This document shows, piece by piece, positions 1 through 12,408 of a stretch of DNA of 64,000 nucleotides; the first letter of the stretch is position 1, and every line of letters begins with the position of its first letter. Source of the stretch: Gossypium raimondii (Eukaryota; Streptophyta; Magnoliopsida; Malvales; Malvaceae); assembly GCF_025698545.1 (NCBI RefSeq), contig NC_068569.1:24614001-24678000 (forward strand), written 5' to 3'. The notes beneath the pieces were generated by a model, which saw nothing but the letters and a program-made list of their open reading frames with translations, ran no database searches and had not been told where the DNA came from. The position numbers and the translations under genes are program-made.

Positions 1-114
1 AATATCACTATTTATTGGCCAAAAAACTCGATACGAAGTCGGATAACAATATCGGTGTTACAGTACACTTACTACAATCCTTCTGATCATCTCTCTCTTC
101 CTGACAGCAAAACA

Positions 115-3103
115 ATGGCTGATATTCCGATCAGATTCGGAATCATTGGGTGTGCCGAGATAGCCCGCAAAGTTTCTCGAGCTATCCAGCTTGCTCCTAA
201 CGCCACTGTCTCCGCCGTTGCCAGCCGCTCCTTTGACAAAGCCGCCAATTTCGCCAAGGCCAATGGCTTCCCACCTGACACCAAGATCTACGGCTCCTAC
301 GAGTCCCTTCTTGACGACCCCGACATCGACGCCGTTTATTTGCCTTTACCCACTAGCCTCCACCTCAAATGGGCTGTTTTGACGGCTCAGAAAAAGAAGC
401 ATCTGCTCACGGAGAAGCCCGTCGCCTTGAGCGTGGCCGAGTTTGATCAGATTCTAAAGGCTTGTGAAGAAAACGGGGTTCAGATTATGGACGGTACCAT
501 GTGGGTGCATAATCCCAGAACCTATAAAATGAAGCAGTTTTTAAACGACAAGGAGCAGTTTGGTCAGCTTAGAACGGTAAATACATTACTGGGTTCCTGC
601 TCATTTTAAGGTTTTTTTCTTTTGTTTATGTAGTTCACCACTTTCCTGCTAGGCCATAGGAGATAGTTTAGAGCTCAATTTAAGGTGTCATATGCCTTCT
701 CATTTTAATATGTTAGGCAATGGAATGGCGCCATCTTCTTAATATCTATGGATATCCACATTCTGTAGGTGTAGTTCTTGCCTATCTAAATATTAGCAGC
801 TTGTTTTACTTTAGAATTGCATATCTTTGTTTGGATGATTCTGTTAGATATTGCTTTTTTTACTCAATTTAAAATGGGTTTTTGTAGAGATGTGAAGAAG
901 AGTTTAGTAAGATATGGGGTTAATGAGACAAAGGGAGCATAGAAATTGGGTTTTTTTAGGGCTCGGGTTTAATATTGGTCTATCGGTGCTTTGTGCTATT
1001 TGTCATCTTTATGATTATAGTATATGTTTCTCTCTCATCCATGTATGTAGGCAATTAATTAAGCCCACTAAATATAGCCTCTTGTGTGAATGAGTTGATG
1101 TCATAGATCCTGTATTATTGTTCGTCCAGAACCTAGTGCTTTTCTTGAACTCCTCTTCAACTGAGCTTGTTATTGTTAAAACATGAGACACTTGTACTTA
1201 ATGAATCAGAGCCTAGTCCCTTGTTGGACTGTGATTCGTTATTTCTGTTGTGGGTTGTTTGGATTGTTTCGGGATGGAAAATCTAAAAACTTGTTGGTTG
1301 TAGATGGAGAAGAAAACAAACACTACCGATGATCTAGATATGTGAATGTTCATTGTACCCAATGATATGAACTTTCTTTACCAACAAAGTGATATGAAGT
1401 TTTGAGTTTTTATTGCCACTGGAAATAAGCTTGCTTGTCTTTGTACTAAGGGTTTTGTAAAGGATAAAGTAACTGAATGGAGATAATATCTCGTTCTGAA
1501 GCAGAGCTTACAATGATGGCTCAAGGGCACAATCTTTAAGATACAGTTGCTGAGCATTTTCATAAGTTCCTATAAATTCACAGAAGCCTTATAGTTATAT
1601 ATGCACATATATATGTGTATGCATTTTGTTTGTGTATGAAAAAGAAAAGTATTGTTTGTATGCTTGCATGCAAAACACTCGGCCTACCAATGTCTGAACC
1701 TACTCCTTCAACACTCTTATCCTACGTTTGGTAGGAGTATTATTTTTTACATATGTTTTAGCATATGAGTTAGCAATAAACTAATTCAATTGGTACTAGT
1801 TATCCAGTTCCATGAATTCTTTTTAGTAAAGAGAAAGGAAAATATTTCGCTTATTTTGAAGAAGTCCTATTTTTTACAAGAGTTTTTACTCATCTTTCTG
1901 ATTTCAAGTTTAAATTTGTATTAACTATTCTTTATTTTATGTCTAACTATTGCAATACATATGTAATAAATAAGATTTTTACTAATGTTATTACACTAGT
2001 AACCAAACAGAGCATTAATGTTTATCGCCATTTGTGAGATTAGTTGCTGCTGTTTCACATGAACCATTACTTATACAATGATAAAATTTATCTGGAGTGA
2101 ATTCAAAACTTTTGTGGTTCCCTTCAGCTAGATTTTTGAAAGAACCTAGTTCATGGTAAAGCCTGTTTCAGATAGACTTGCAGTGATATATTTTATTTCA
2201 ATCGTTGCTATTAATGTCCAAAGATTGATACACTTCCACAAAGTATGCCTGAATAAGGCATAAATATGTGGTAAAATGGCATATCTGACGCTTTTTGAAG
2301 AGAGATACAGGGCACAATGTTGGGTGTTGTATGCGCCTCTCATCTCTTCATTAATTTAAGCTTCTTCAGAATGTTATCTAATTGCCTTTTGATGCGGTCT
2401 ATGATTTTATGATAAGATGCTACATTGATTTGGTGTCCTTGCATTCTAAATCTATGTATTTTTTACCTTTTGACTTTCTCAGGTAAACAGTTGCTTCACA
2501 TTTTTTGCCGATCCGGATTTTCTCAAGAATGATATTCGAGTGAAGCCAGATCTTGATGCTCTTGGAGCTCTTGGTGATGCCGGGTGGTATGGCATCAGGT
2601 CAATCTTGTGGGCAGCTGACTATGAGCTACCGAAAACTGTTACAGCCTTCCGAAATCCAGTTCTAAATGAAGCAGGTGTACTACTAGAGTGTGGAGCTTC
2701 ACTACTCTGGGCAGATGGCAAAATTGCAACCTTCCATTGTTCTTTCTTATCAAATTTAACAATGAATCTCACTGCTATAGGAACATTGGGAACACTACAT
2801 CTTACAGATTTCATCATTCCTTACCAAGAACACCAGGCCTCATATACTACGTCCGCAAAACCTGGATTTAACGAACTTGTAACCGGATGGGTGCAACTTC
2901 CGAGTGAGCACACTGTCACTGTAGATCTACCTCAGGAAGCCTGCATGGTGAGAGAGTTTGCCAGCTTGGTTGCAAATATTAAAAAGAATGGAGCACAACC
3001 GGATAAAAAGTGGCCGACAATCAGCCGGAAGACACAATTGGTTCTGGATGCTGTGAAGGCGTCGATGGAGAAAGGTTTTCAACCTGTTGAAATTGTGGGT
3101 TAA
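115..3103 (+). CDS. Gfo/Idh/MocA-family oxidoreductase (two exons)
   Basis: Exons are 115-576 and 2483-3103, joined in phase 0 by a GT-AG intron, giving 360 aa. Residues 9-14 (GIIGCA) are the Rossmann dinucleotide-binding turn, EKP at 100-102 is the family motif next to the active site, and the C-terminal half is the alpha/beta GFO_IDH_MocA domain. From memory the protein resembles the Arabidopsis At4g09670 type (about 362 aa) throughout, including DGTMWVHNPRT before the intron and LGALGDAGWY after it, so it looks full length. The family uses NAD(P)(H) to oxidise or reduce sugars, polyols or related hydroxyl compounds; the plant substrate is not fixed by sequence. There is no signal peptide, so it is probably cytosolic. 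The frame is open upstream to base 55 but has no earlier ATG, so the start is the ATG at 115. Most of the promoter lies outside the window. Confidence 0.93.
577..2482 (+). other. Intron of the oxidoreductase gene
   Basis: A 1906-bp intron with donor GTAAAT and acceptor TTTCTCAG. It is AT-rich and without coding capacity; small open frames in it lack any recognisable family. I see no transposon with clear ends inside it. Confidence 0.9.
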
Positions 3104-6060
3104 TATGTTTTTATCATTTGATTGAGCTTTATCTATGCTTGTTTGAATTATCTGTTTTCCCACGGGACTGCATGTTGTGCATTTGCTTTGTAGCATGAAA
3201 TTTGAACTTAATTTTAGTGATTTACTCCAAACCATCTATTTTAGTTATTTAAAATTTTGCCCTCAACAATTTTTATATTTTTTTATCAATTTGATCGTTA
3301 TTCTTTTTAGTAAAATTTGACCTTTAAATTTTGAAAAAATTAAATTGTTTTTAACGAAAATAACTATTAAATAATTAATTTTAATCTTGTCATATCATAT
3401 TTTTAAAACTAAAAATTAATGAATAATTAAAAATAAAATTTAAAATTAATGAATAACGAATAATTAAAACTAAAAAATAAAGAGAAAAAATTGGTTGCGC
3501 CTCTTTTGCAATTTTAGTGTTTTTACCTTATTATATTATATATACCAGTTTTCTTATCTTGTGCGATGCATCAATTGATTATGGGTATAATTTTTGAGAT
3601 ATAATTTATTTATAATATTGTAAATATAATTTTTGCTTTAATTATGATGAAATTTGAAAGATAAAACCATGTATAATTAATTATTTAGAATAAGAGAGAA
3701 TATATATGATATATGATATATGGTATAATTTTTACCCATTAATAATTAAATATCATTAAATCATTTTCTAAATTTGTAGTAATTTTTATGGATATTGTAA
3801 AAAATTAATAAGTCATATTATTAAGAAAGATGTAAAATAGATAGTTGAATATAATATAAAAGGATACAATTATTTTATCCTATAAATAAATACCTTTTTT
3901 AATAATATGTTCGATCATTGTCCTTCTTTTAACTCATAAAAAGAGGATAATACACTTTAACGCACTTGATTTCACATTTTCTTGTATTGACAGTCCATAT
4001 AATAAATACTTAAATAAGTGATATAATATTATTCAATAATTCTCTGCTGCTGCTCAAAGTGTATTTCTTTTGTTAAAAGGTTAACTACTAAAGTGAATCA
4101 TCAATTCTCTAATATAGCAAGTTGCAAATAACGATATGTTAGAAAAAACATAAAAAAAGTATGTAATTAATAAAAATAAATTTTTTCAAGTTTATAACAT
4201 TATTATAATTTTAAAATATATTACTATTAAAACATTTAAACTTCATATAAAATTTTAAATATATTTTTATCGATTGTTTTAGGGATTTTCAAATTTCATA
4301 TAATTTTTATTTTTAATAATGTTTTAAAATTTTTAATAGTGTTTATAAAAATAAAATACATATAAATATTTAAAAAATAAACGACTAATTAAACAATATT
4401 TTGTTTTTAAAGGTTTTTAGTAGTATTTGTTTTTTTAAAATTTTGTATAAATTTTAAATTTTTAATAAATTTTTAAACATTTTCATATTATATTTTTAGA
4501 ATTGTTAAATTTTATAAAATCTAATATTTTATTTTTTAAACACTATTTATTTTTAATTAACTAATTAACAATGTTAATTTTTAAATTTTCTTTATACGTA
4601 CTATATTCTTTTTCCTTAATAACTTTTTAGCGGTATTTGAAAAAAATTAAAATGTTGTATAATTTAATGATATATCCATAATTTTTAAAGGATAAATTAT
4701 TTTGAATTATTTTATTTAAAATTTTAGTGATATATCTATAATTTTATTTTGTTAAAAAAATTTAATGAATAATTAAAGAAAATGAGGAAGCCTAATTTAG
4801 TATATGTAGTTTATTATATTAAATAGATATTTATGATATGATTTTACTTTAAATAATATATATAATAGGAGAAACTGATGGGTCGTGTAGGAGGAAAACT
4901 GCTTTAACATTTCTGACTATGCACTCGCAGATAAGCTTTAAATAATATATATAAAGACCGCCACCGATCCATGTATTTGCATTATTTTTAATTTTTAAAT
5001 CATACTATATATTATATTATATTTTAATATATTTAGAGTTGTACATGGGTTAAATCGGATTCAAGCCGGGCTCCAACAAAATTTTAGGTCCGATTGATAG
5101 GTTTAAAAAATGAGTTTAAATTTTTATCCAAATTCGATCCAGATTATAGATGCTAAATTTGACCCTAGACCGACTCAGCCTGTATTAAAGCCTATAGTAT
5201 CGATATAATAGGGAATGTATTCATGTTGAGCTGGGTCAAAAACTTTTATAGTCTAAACCGACTAATTTTATTCAATTTGATAAACTTGGAAATAAAGAAA
5301 CTAAATTTTAGGGCTGCCAAAGACTTGGGGGTCGTTTCCGTTAAAAATTGCAGAAAAGAAATTGTCATAATGAAGAAGATTCGTACATTTCCCATTTTAC
5401 TTTCGTACATTTTGTGAAAACCCACCTAACGTGTCTTACTTTAGAATCCATCTAATTTTCAATTACTTTTACTTTATTATTAATTTATGTAGGATCTACT
5501 CGTATATGTATAAAAAATTTAGTGGAGGTGATGTTGACCCTCTCTTTATCGCATCAGCATTTTACAAACGATTATAAAAAGTATTTTTAATTACTATTTA
5601 TCATATAATTATAGAATTAATCTTTATATATGTTGGATCAGATGGATGTTAAATACAGATTAAGGTTTTACAAATTTTAAATTAAGATTTAAATTCGTTA
5701 ATTTCTAGTTTTATTTTTGAATTTTCTCAAATTCTCACACATCGAGGATTCGAGATAAAAGGAAAGGTTCAACATTCTTTCAGGAAGGTTTTGTGATATT
5801 AATATTTTAATAATATTCTCACCGTTTGAATTAATAGTATTACATTCCTCGTAGAATTAAAAGTACTTCATTTTAATGATCTTTAATGATTTTTAATGGG
5901 TATCATTTATTCTCTTATTTATTAACTCAATTAAGAAGATTATGGAGTAATTAAAATAAGTTAAACTATTCAAGGGTATTCACTCGATCAAAGTTTCATA
6001 TTAATATATTTTTTATATATTTTTATTTTAATATGCATAATTTATTATCTCCATTAACAT
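3104..6060. other. AT-rich intergenic region, no gene
   Basis: The first 100-150 bp is presumably the 3' UTR of the oxidoreductase. The rest is very AT-rich (poly-A/T runs, TATATA tracts). The stretch at about 5038-5225 (words such as AAGCCGGGCTCC and ATGAGTTTAAATTTTTATCC) looks like a decayed copy of a dispersed repeat common in plant intergenic DNA. No gene or RNA is supported. Confidence 0.6.
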
Positions 6061-6069
6061 ACATTTGTG

Positions 6070-6590
6070 TTCTAAATTTGTGGTTTTCACACGTATACAC
6101 GTGTGATAGGATTTCTAATATATTAATAATGTTGTTACTTAAGTTGGTGTCACAAGTCAACTTGACACTAAGGGCCTTTTTAGATGGGCGATTACCTCCA
6201 GTGTGGTGCGTTTAGCTTTCTTTCTATCTCACGCTACAATATCGCTACGGTATCTAACCTCACCGCCACCATTTTTTTTTCACTAACTGCAACTAAACAC
6301 CGCCCATCCAAAGGGACCCTAACTCCCAATTGATGACAATGCCATGATAAATAATTGTAGTGCATTTAGTATTGTTAATATGATGTATTTATGTGTTTCA
6401 ATTTCGTTTTATTCATAATTTAATCTAATTGTTTATTTTAATATTGTACGTATTTTATATGTTATTATAATTAATTAGTTGAAATCCATACGTTTCATTG
6501 TTTATTGTATGCTATTTTTAAACTATGTTTTAAATTCATGGTTTCCACACGTATAGGAGTGTGATAGGATTTCTCGTATAGTTAATGATA
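6070..6590. repeat. Diverged direct repeat pair (about 60 bp units)
   Basis: Positions about 6070-6130 and 6525-6590 share a diverged block: a CACACGTATA word followed by GTGTGATAGGATTTCT. They lie about 455 bp apart with the Tourist-like MITE between them. Both resemble pieces of an older dispersed repeat. The class is not determined. Confidence 0.5.
6172..6319. mobile_element. Tourist-like (PIF/Harbinger) MITE, 148 bp
   Basis: Terminal inverted repeats are GGGCCTTTTTAGATGGGCG on the left and, as reverse complement, GGGTCCCTTTGGATGGGCG on the right (15 of 19 match). The element is flanked on both sides by TAA (6169-6171 and 6320-6322), the 3-bp target duplication typical of PIF/Harbinger elements. 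It has no coding capacity, so it would depend on a transposase elsewhere. Confidence 0.82.
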
Positions 6591-6779
6591 TTTTTTTTGC
6601 ATTGAGTAAAAAAGTAACATTTTTTAAAATGAAAAAGTAAATCATCCTTTCCATGAAAGAGATCATAATATTTGAAAAAAAAATCCATTGTTGGCGGTAA
6701 AAGACAAACTCTACCAACATGATAAAGGTTTTAACCTCATTCACAATAGAACATTTTTGTATGTTGACAACTAGTTTTG

Positions 6780-7145
6780 TCTCAACTTGACTTGCTTATG
6801 GGTTGAGCTATCCGCCCAAGTCGTAAGGCTCGCTCAAACTTGGAGAAGGTTTGGGCAAAAATATTAGGCCCAAAAAATGAGCTTGAGTAAAAAAATTAAG
6901 CCCATTTAAAATATAGGTCAAGCTCGGGCCATGTAATGTTTTATATTATATTATTTTTATATATCATATAATTTATATCACATAAAATTTAATTTATAAT
7001 ATAAATATTAAAAAATTAAGATGACTATATATAAATAAAAATATTAAAATATTTAATATTAAATTAAAACTAACATAAATATATTCTTTTTAAAAAAGTG
7101 ATATATGTGGGCCTAAAATGAGTTTGAGTTAACTATTTACAAATA
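6780..7145. repeat. Dispersed GGCCC/GAGCTT-rich repeat, class unknown
   Basis: This block carries phrases common in plant dispersed repeats (AGGCCCAAAAAATGAGCTTG, TCAAGCTCGGGCC), and a related phrase, GGGCCTAAAATGAGTTTGAG, recurs near 7110. I see no clear ends or target duplication. Confidence 0.45.
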
Positions 7146-8281
7146 TGGGTAGACTTGCAAAAGCAAGACAACATAAATAAGCAAGACTAAAAACTTGTAC
7201 AAGAAAAGATAAAAGCTTCAAAAATAGAAAACTATTAAACATAAAAAAACACATTTAAGAACCATACAAATCTAAATCGACTCGTGAAATCAATTATTAT
7301 TTCAAAATAATGTCAAAGCAAAAATAGATAAAAAAATTTGATTGAAGAGTCACAATTTTAGTATCTACGAACAACTCACATTCCAAGAGAAATTGTTGGT
7401 GGCCGAAGAAGCTTTAGCGACGATAGGTAGTATCATCTACCCATCACAACTCATAAAGGTAATTGTTAGAGTTTGTGTGACCCGAATCTCATCACTTGTT
7501 GAAGAAATAAATACACTGACAAAATAAGGAGATCTGTGGGGGCGAGAGGCCGAGGGCCGTAGTCCATATAGAAATATACTTCTACTATTTGACTTTGATT
7601 AGAATATGATTTTTTAACCTTTAAATAGATGTAGACGAAACTACTATTGTATCATTCATTTTTTAATATTAGTGAATTTCTTTTCATTTGTCCGTAGTTT
7701 TTTCCCGAAAAGGTTTCGACGTAAAATCTGTGTGTTCTTATTTTTCATTTTCTTATTGCTTTACGATCGTTCTACCGTCATTATCGACGTTTATTATAAC
7801 AGTAACAAATATACTCATATCAAATTTCCAAAGGGAAAAGAAAGAATGTACAAAGAGTGAATGAAGAAATTTTTTTTTGAAAAGATTAGAAGTTGGAGAA
7901 AAAGATGAGCACCAAGAAAGCCGGCATCTTCATTGCACAAAACAAAGGAAGAGAAACAAAAAACTCTAGAAGAAGAAAAGGGAAAAATCAAGTGGATATT
8001 TTTAATGTATTAAAAATGGAAAGAGAACATAAATTAGTATACTTGGATTGCTAAAATAATGTTACTGAAAACTATTAAAATACACAAAATTAAAATAAAG
8101 TTATATTTCTTTCCTATATTAATATTATATATGTTAAAATTTGACTATGAATTTGGTTGTAGATCAGAGGTCTAGAAAGTTGGCTGGGCTGAAGATTTTG
8201 AATTTGTGATAGGTACAGTGTTTCAAGGACTTCCTTTTTTCTACCAAATTGACTTTGAGCATCCATGATGGCTTCTTCTTT
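7146..8281. other. Intergenic region upstream of the laccase-like gene
   Basis: AT-rich, with short open frames (for example 7342-7527 and 7672-7860) that match no family I recognise. It presumably contains the distal promoter of the laccase-like gene. Confidence 0.5.
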
Positions 8282-8287
8282 TATAAA
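8282..8287 (+). promoter_or_regulatory. Putative TATA box of the laccase-like gene
   Basis: TATAAA lies 72 bp upstream of the ATG at 8359, which would put the transcription start near 8313 and give a 5' leader of about 45 bp. The spacing is right for a plant promoter; there is no experimental support. Confidence 0.5.
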
Positions 8288-8358
8288 TTGAAGAGAAAAC
8301 CAAACCAAAAGATTACAGAGAGAGGGGGGACACACAGCTGAAACAGATAAACATCAAG

Positions 8359-9687
8359 ATGGGTTCCCAAAAACACGTCGTTCTTTTGTTATCAGTGCTT
8401 TTGATTCTCAATTCCCTTCTCTTTTCCGGTGCCGATGAAGATCACTATTACGAATTTATTGTAACTTTTGTAACCTTTTTTGTCCCCTTTTCGTCCATGT
8501 TTAATCAGATTTTTGGGTATTTATTTTGGATTATTGTTTTTAATTTGCAGTTGCAAGAAACAGAGATTACGAAGCTATACAGCACAAAAACCATATTGAC
8601 AGTGAACGGCAGTTTTCCAGGGCCTGAGATTCGGGTTCGAAGAGGCGACACTGTTTATGTCAATGTCCTCAATCAAGGAAGATCTGCTGTTTCCTTTGAT
8701 TGGTATACATACTATTAAATTCATTTCATATATTTATATTATACTATATATATATTTACTTTTCAAATAAAATGTAAATGACATAAACAGATTTGATGAT
8801 GAGATGACTTAATTTTGTGGGATTATTCTTTGTTTTATGGGAAATTTAATAGGCAAGGGTTTGAGGATCCGGTTGATGGTTCAAACGAGTTGATCCAGCC
8901 TGGTAAAAACTTCACTTACGAGATCGAATTAGACGATGAAATCGGAACTTTATGGTGGCATGCAAGGAGTGCTTGGGCTAAAGCTACCGTCCATGGCGCC
9001 TTTGTCATTTTACCGGCGGCCGATGAAGAGTATCCTTTCCCTACACCTACGTCAGATCAAATCATTATATTCGGTAACATGGTTTTTAATTCTTCCATTT
9101 ATGGTTGCAACTTTTTGTTTATTATATATATTCAAGGCTTTTGAATCGGCAATTGCATGGCAAATTATTCTTTCAGGAGAATGGTTTAAACAAGAGTTAA
9201 CGGAAGCTAATGAAACCATTGCTGCTGGCCAAGCAGACGGTTACACAATCAATGGCCATCTTGGAGAAACATATGGATGCAGTAACGGTACATACTCGAT
9301 ACTCACGCCCGAATCCGAATAATATAATTTCATTGTTAAGCCATCTTTGTAATAACAATATTCATAATTTTGTGTTTGAGAACAGATACAACATATCTGC
9401 TAGAAGTGGCTTACGAGGGTCTTTACCTTCTTCGTTTAATAAATGCCGTTGCCAACGAAACAATGGTGTTCGCCATCGCGCAGCACAGTTTCACGACCGT
9501 CGGACAAAACGCGACATATTCCCAACGCTCTTTCTCAACTTCTCTTACGTTAGCACCGGGCCAGACGCTCGACGTTTTGCTCAGCGCAAACCAAAATGTC
9601 GGCCAGTATTACATCACTGCTCAACCTTCCTCTGGCAGGCATAATACCACCGGAGTTATACAGTATCTCACCAGCACTGGTGTTTAA
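8359..9687 (+). CDS. Truncated laccase-like multicopper oxidase (five exons)
   Basis: Exons are 8359-8460, 8551-8702, 8853-9073, 9177-9287 and 9386-9687. All junctions are GT-AG and the frame is kept, giving 295 aa. Residues 1-24 look like a signal peptide. The first cupredoxin domain (ILTVNGSFPGPEI, RRGDTVYVNV) and the second (TINGH, YLLRLINA, LAPGQTLDVLL) are clear. Plant laccases are about 560-580 aa with three domains; this one stops after domain 2, so the type 1 copper site in domain 3 is absent. Domain 1 ligands are also lost: HWHG is replaced by a segment around FDWQGF (residues 83-88), and WWHAH has become WWHAR (residues 119-123). Laccase oxidation of phenols in the cell wall is therefore unlikely. 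It may be a decaying gene or a non-catalytic secreted derivative. Clean splice sites and open frames argue for recent constraint or youth. Confidence 0.75.
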
Positions 9688-10439
9688 TTTAGTTACTTGG
9701 TTTTTGGGATTCCATTGTTATAGTTTGTTTATGAAATAAGACATTCAGTAGGGCAGACCACTATATATATATATATAATAATTTCGATGCCCTTTCAACA
9801 ATCCTGCTGGTGGAAAAAATTTGTGTTTTTCCATTAAAAGGTTGTTCGTTGGTTGTAACATATGTATTTGTTCTTTGAATGATTAATGTCTTATATTGCA
9901 TTCTTTATTTTTTTCTATCTCATGCTTATATTTTAAAAATAATTAATATGATGCTTCTTTTATTAAATTAAGTGGTACTTAATATATCTTATATAAGACG
10001 ATAACACAATATCCATTAACGATAGTGATTAAAAAGTTGAACTGATATGATCGATTTTATAATCGACATGGTGATAAGTAATTTTGTATTTCAATCAAAT
10101 TATTAATGTAAAATGTAAACTTTTAGAATGTAATTTTTTATCAACATGAGATAATCCATTTAAAGAAAAGGATAACGAATAATCTAACCAAAGTAATAGG
10201 AATTAGACCTAAGATGATTCCAAATACAAAACTTCAATCATTTCAATTTATTTGAAAGGAGAAAAGAAAGATAATATCTATCCCTAAATATTAATTTCTA
10301 TTGCCTATGAATATCAATACTTAATAATTGATAATTAACACGGTAAGGAGCTATATAATATATGGAATAGGACAGAAAGTTTTGTTTTTATGAATTGTTT
10401 GTTCATTGAATTAATTTTCAAATAAGTCGATCTTACTCA
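9688..10439. other. AT-rich intergenic region
   Basis: 3' flank of the laccase-like gene, with a short TA run near 9763-9777. No gene or mobile-element ends are visible. Confidence 0.5.
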
Positions 10440-10612
10440 GATCAATAAATAAAGTTGAAGTTAAAGTTAAAGCCGCTACAATAATAAAAATATAATTTTT
10501 AAAAAATTAAATTAAAATTTTATCATTTTAAAGGGACAAAAATATACTTTTCAAAGGAGAAAATGAAAATTTTTACATTTTAGGGGCTGAGCCCCTACCA
10601 TCCCCTAGATTC
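10440..10612 (-). repeat. Fragment of a dispersed non-coding repeat
   Basis: On the minus strand it reads GGCCGAATCTAGGGGATGG, then a GGGGCTCAGCCCC hairpin, then AT-rich DNA. It is related in layout to the copy at 15254-15514 (GTATCTAGGGG, then CCCCCC, then AT-rich). The ends are not clear. Confidence 0.45.
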
Positions 10613-12408
10613 GGCCTGAGTACCAGTTTCTCATTTACACTCTTAGCTCTAGCAAAACAAGCAATCCAAGGATGCCCGAGAAAATCCTTCACACACAAGG
10701 CTTGCAAGCTTGCGTCAAGGAAGAAGCGAGTACAAACCAACTCGAGAGAACTCCCTCAAGAGAGGAACCACGGGAGACCCTAGGCTAGATATATTACTCT
10801 GAACAAACTCACTGAAAAAACAGAGGGTGGTCGGCAAAAGGAGGAGGTAGGAGTGGAGGTAAGGAAGGAGAAGGAAAAATAAAAAAGTGAAGGGGGAGAA
10901 AGCGAGAGAGCTGTTTCCAGCGAGGTCAGCAACGGTAACCCATTCAAAGACCACACCGAAAGCAACCACGAGAGGCAACAAGGAAGGGGAAAGGAGAAAA
11001 ATGAGGAGGGGGAAAGAGGAAGGGATGAGAAAAGAAAGTGAAGGAGGGAGGAGGAAAAGAGGTGATCGACACCGACCCTAAGGTTGACAGCCGGCATAAT
11101 GGAGCAGAGAAAAGGAGCAGGAAGAATCAGAAGGCCAGCAATCGACCTTAAGACCGCTGCCCAACATCACAAGCTCTCCTCGCGATTACAAAATGGGAGA
11201 ATAGAATAGGAATTTGTAGAGAGATATACAGTAATGCAACCAACATGTTTAGTCCCTACAAAATTGAAGTGTTTAAAATGTCAATTTAGGTACCTTTTGC
11301 TTCATCTATCATTGACAGGGGTGACTTCCAGGTAAGGTAGGGCCTTTCCCATTAGGTTCAAATGATTAAATCGTTCTTTTAATCTTTAAAAAAAAGTTAC
11401 AATTCAATTTAAGTCTTCTTTTAACACGAATTTTATTCCTTTTCCCCCTTAGGTTAAAAAAGTTGTGTTCTTGCATGTTGTTTCATTCTTTAGCTCCTGT
11501 TGGTTCTTCGAAAATTCTTTGAAAGTGTTGTTTATTTTTAACATGGTTACTTCATCGTCTACTCCATGTATAAATGATTGTTTTAATTTTTCTAATTTTG
11601 GTGCAAATAATAGTTCTGGTTGTAATGGAAGAAGCGGCCAATGAGATATTGCATTGTGTTAGCCCATGAAGAGCGACTTCACATGGGTTTTCTTGTGGAA
11701 CATCAAAGCTTGGAGTTGTAGCAATACTAGGAGCCTAACAACCTAGTTTCTAAGATGTTATATCTTGATTAAACTCTAATGAGTTTATATTTGAACCCAA
11801 TGTGTTTGGAAATTCGTTTGTTTTACACTGTAGTTCCTTCTTTTGAAAATGATCCATGCCTTATCGGCGGTTGTGCACTTGGAAATTTTCTTGAGTTTTG
11901 AGATTATACATTATTGAAGATCGCATTTAGAGCATTGTAATTATAACTTGTAGCTTTGTTCTATTTAGAAGTCCACATGATCTTTGGTTTAAGAGTGCTA
12001 ACACCATTTACTACAACTATTGGTGGATCCTAACCAATAAGAACAACTTTTCATGCTTTCACATCTACGAGAATAATTTGATCTATCGGGTGTAGGTGGT
12101 TAGGAGATCGAAGTTCCTTCTACAATTTAGCAAATCAACAATAGGATGTTTACCAAATTTGTATGGTGTCACTCTGGTATCTGTTCTAAGTATTATGTTG
12201 TTGGTGAAGTTGTTAGTTGAGATCACTAGAAACAACTTAAAATTGGAAAATTAAAAGGAAGAGCACAATCAATTAGTTATGCAATTCAAATTCAATTCTC
12301 TAGGTTGTGGGGCTTTATACAAAGAGAATAATCCACTATAATATCAGTAGTACAAGAGATGATTTAAGTTTAATTTCACTCAAACTCGTTGCAACCTCAC
12401 TCCCATGC
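10613..12408. other. Unassigned region: GA-rich stretch, then degraded sequence
   Basis: Bases 10820-11080 are strongly purine-biased (GGAGG, GAAAGGAG words), which makes long open frames on both strands by composition alone. From about 11460 the sequence is less biased and could be a very old retrotransposon, but translations contain many stops and no domain is recognisable. No gene is supported. Confidence 0.4.

Noticed and set aside
7342..7860. Two 60-aa frames as small genes
   Set aside because: No recognisable family, no splice or promoter support, and surrounded by AT-rich DNA where such frames are expected by chance.
10715..11097. Minus-strand frames of 88 and 105 aa
   Set aside because: They come from a purine-rich tract that lacks stops by composition; low-complexity serine/leucine/phenylalanine runs only.
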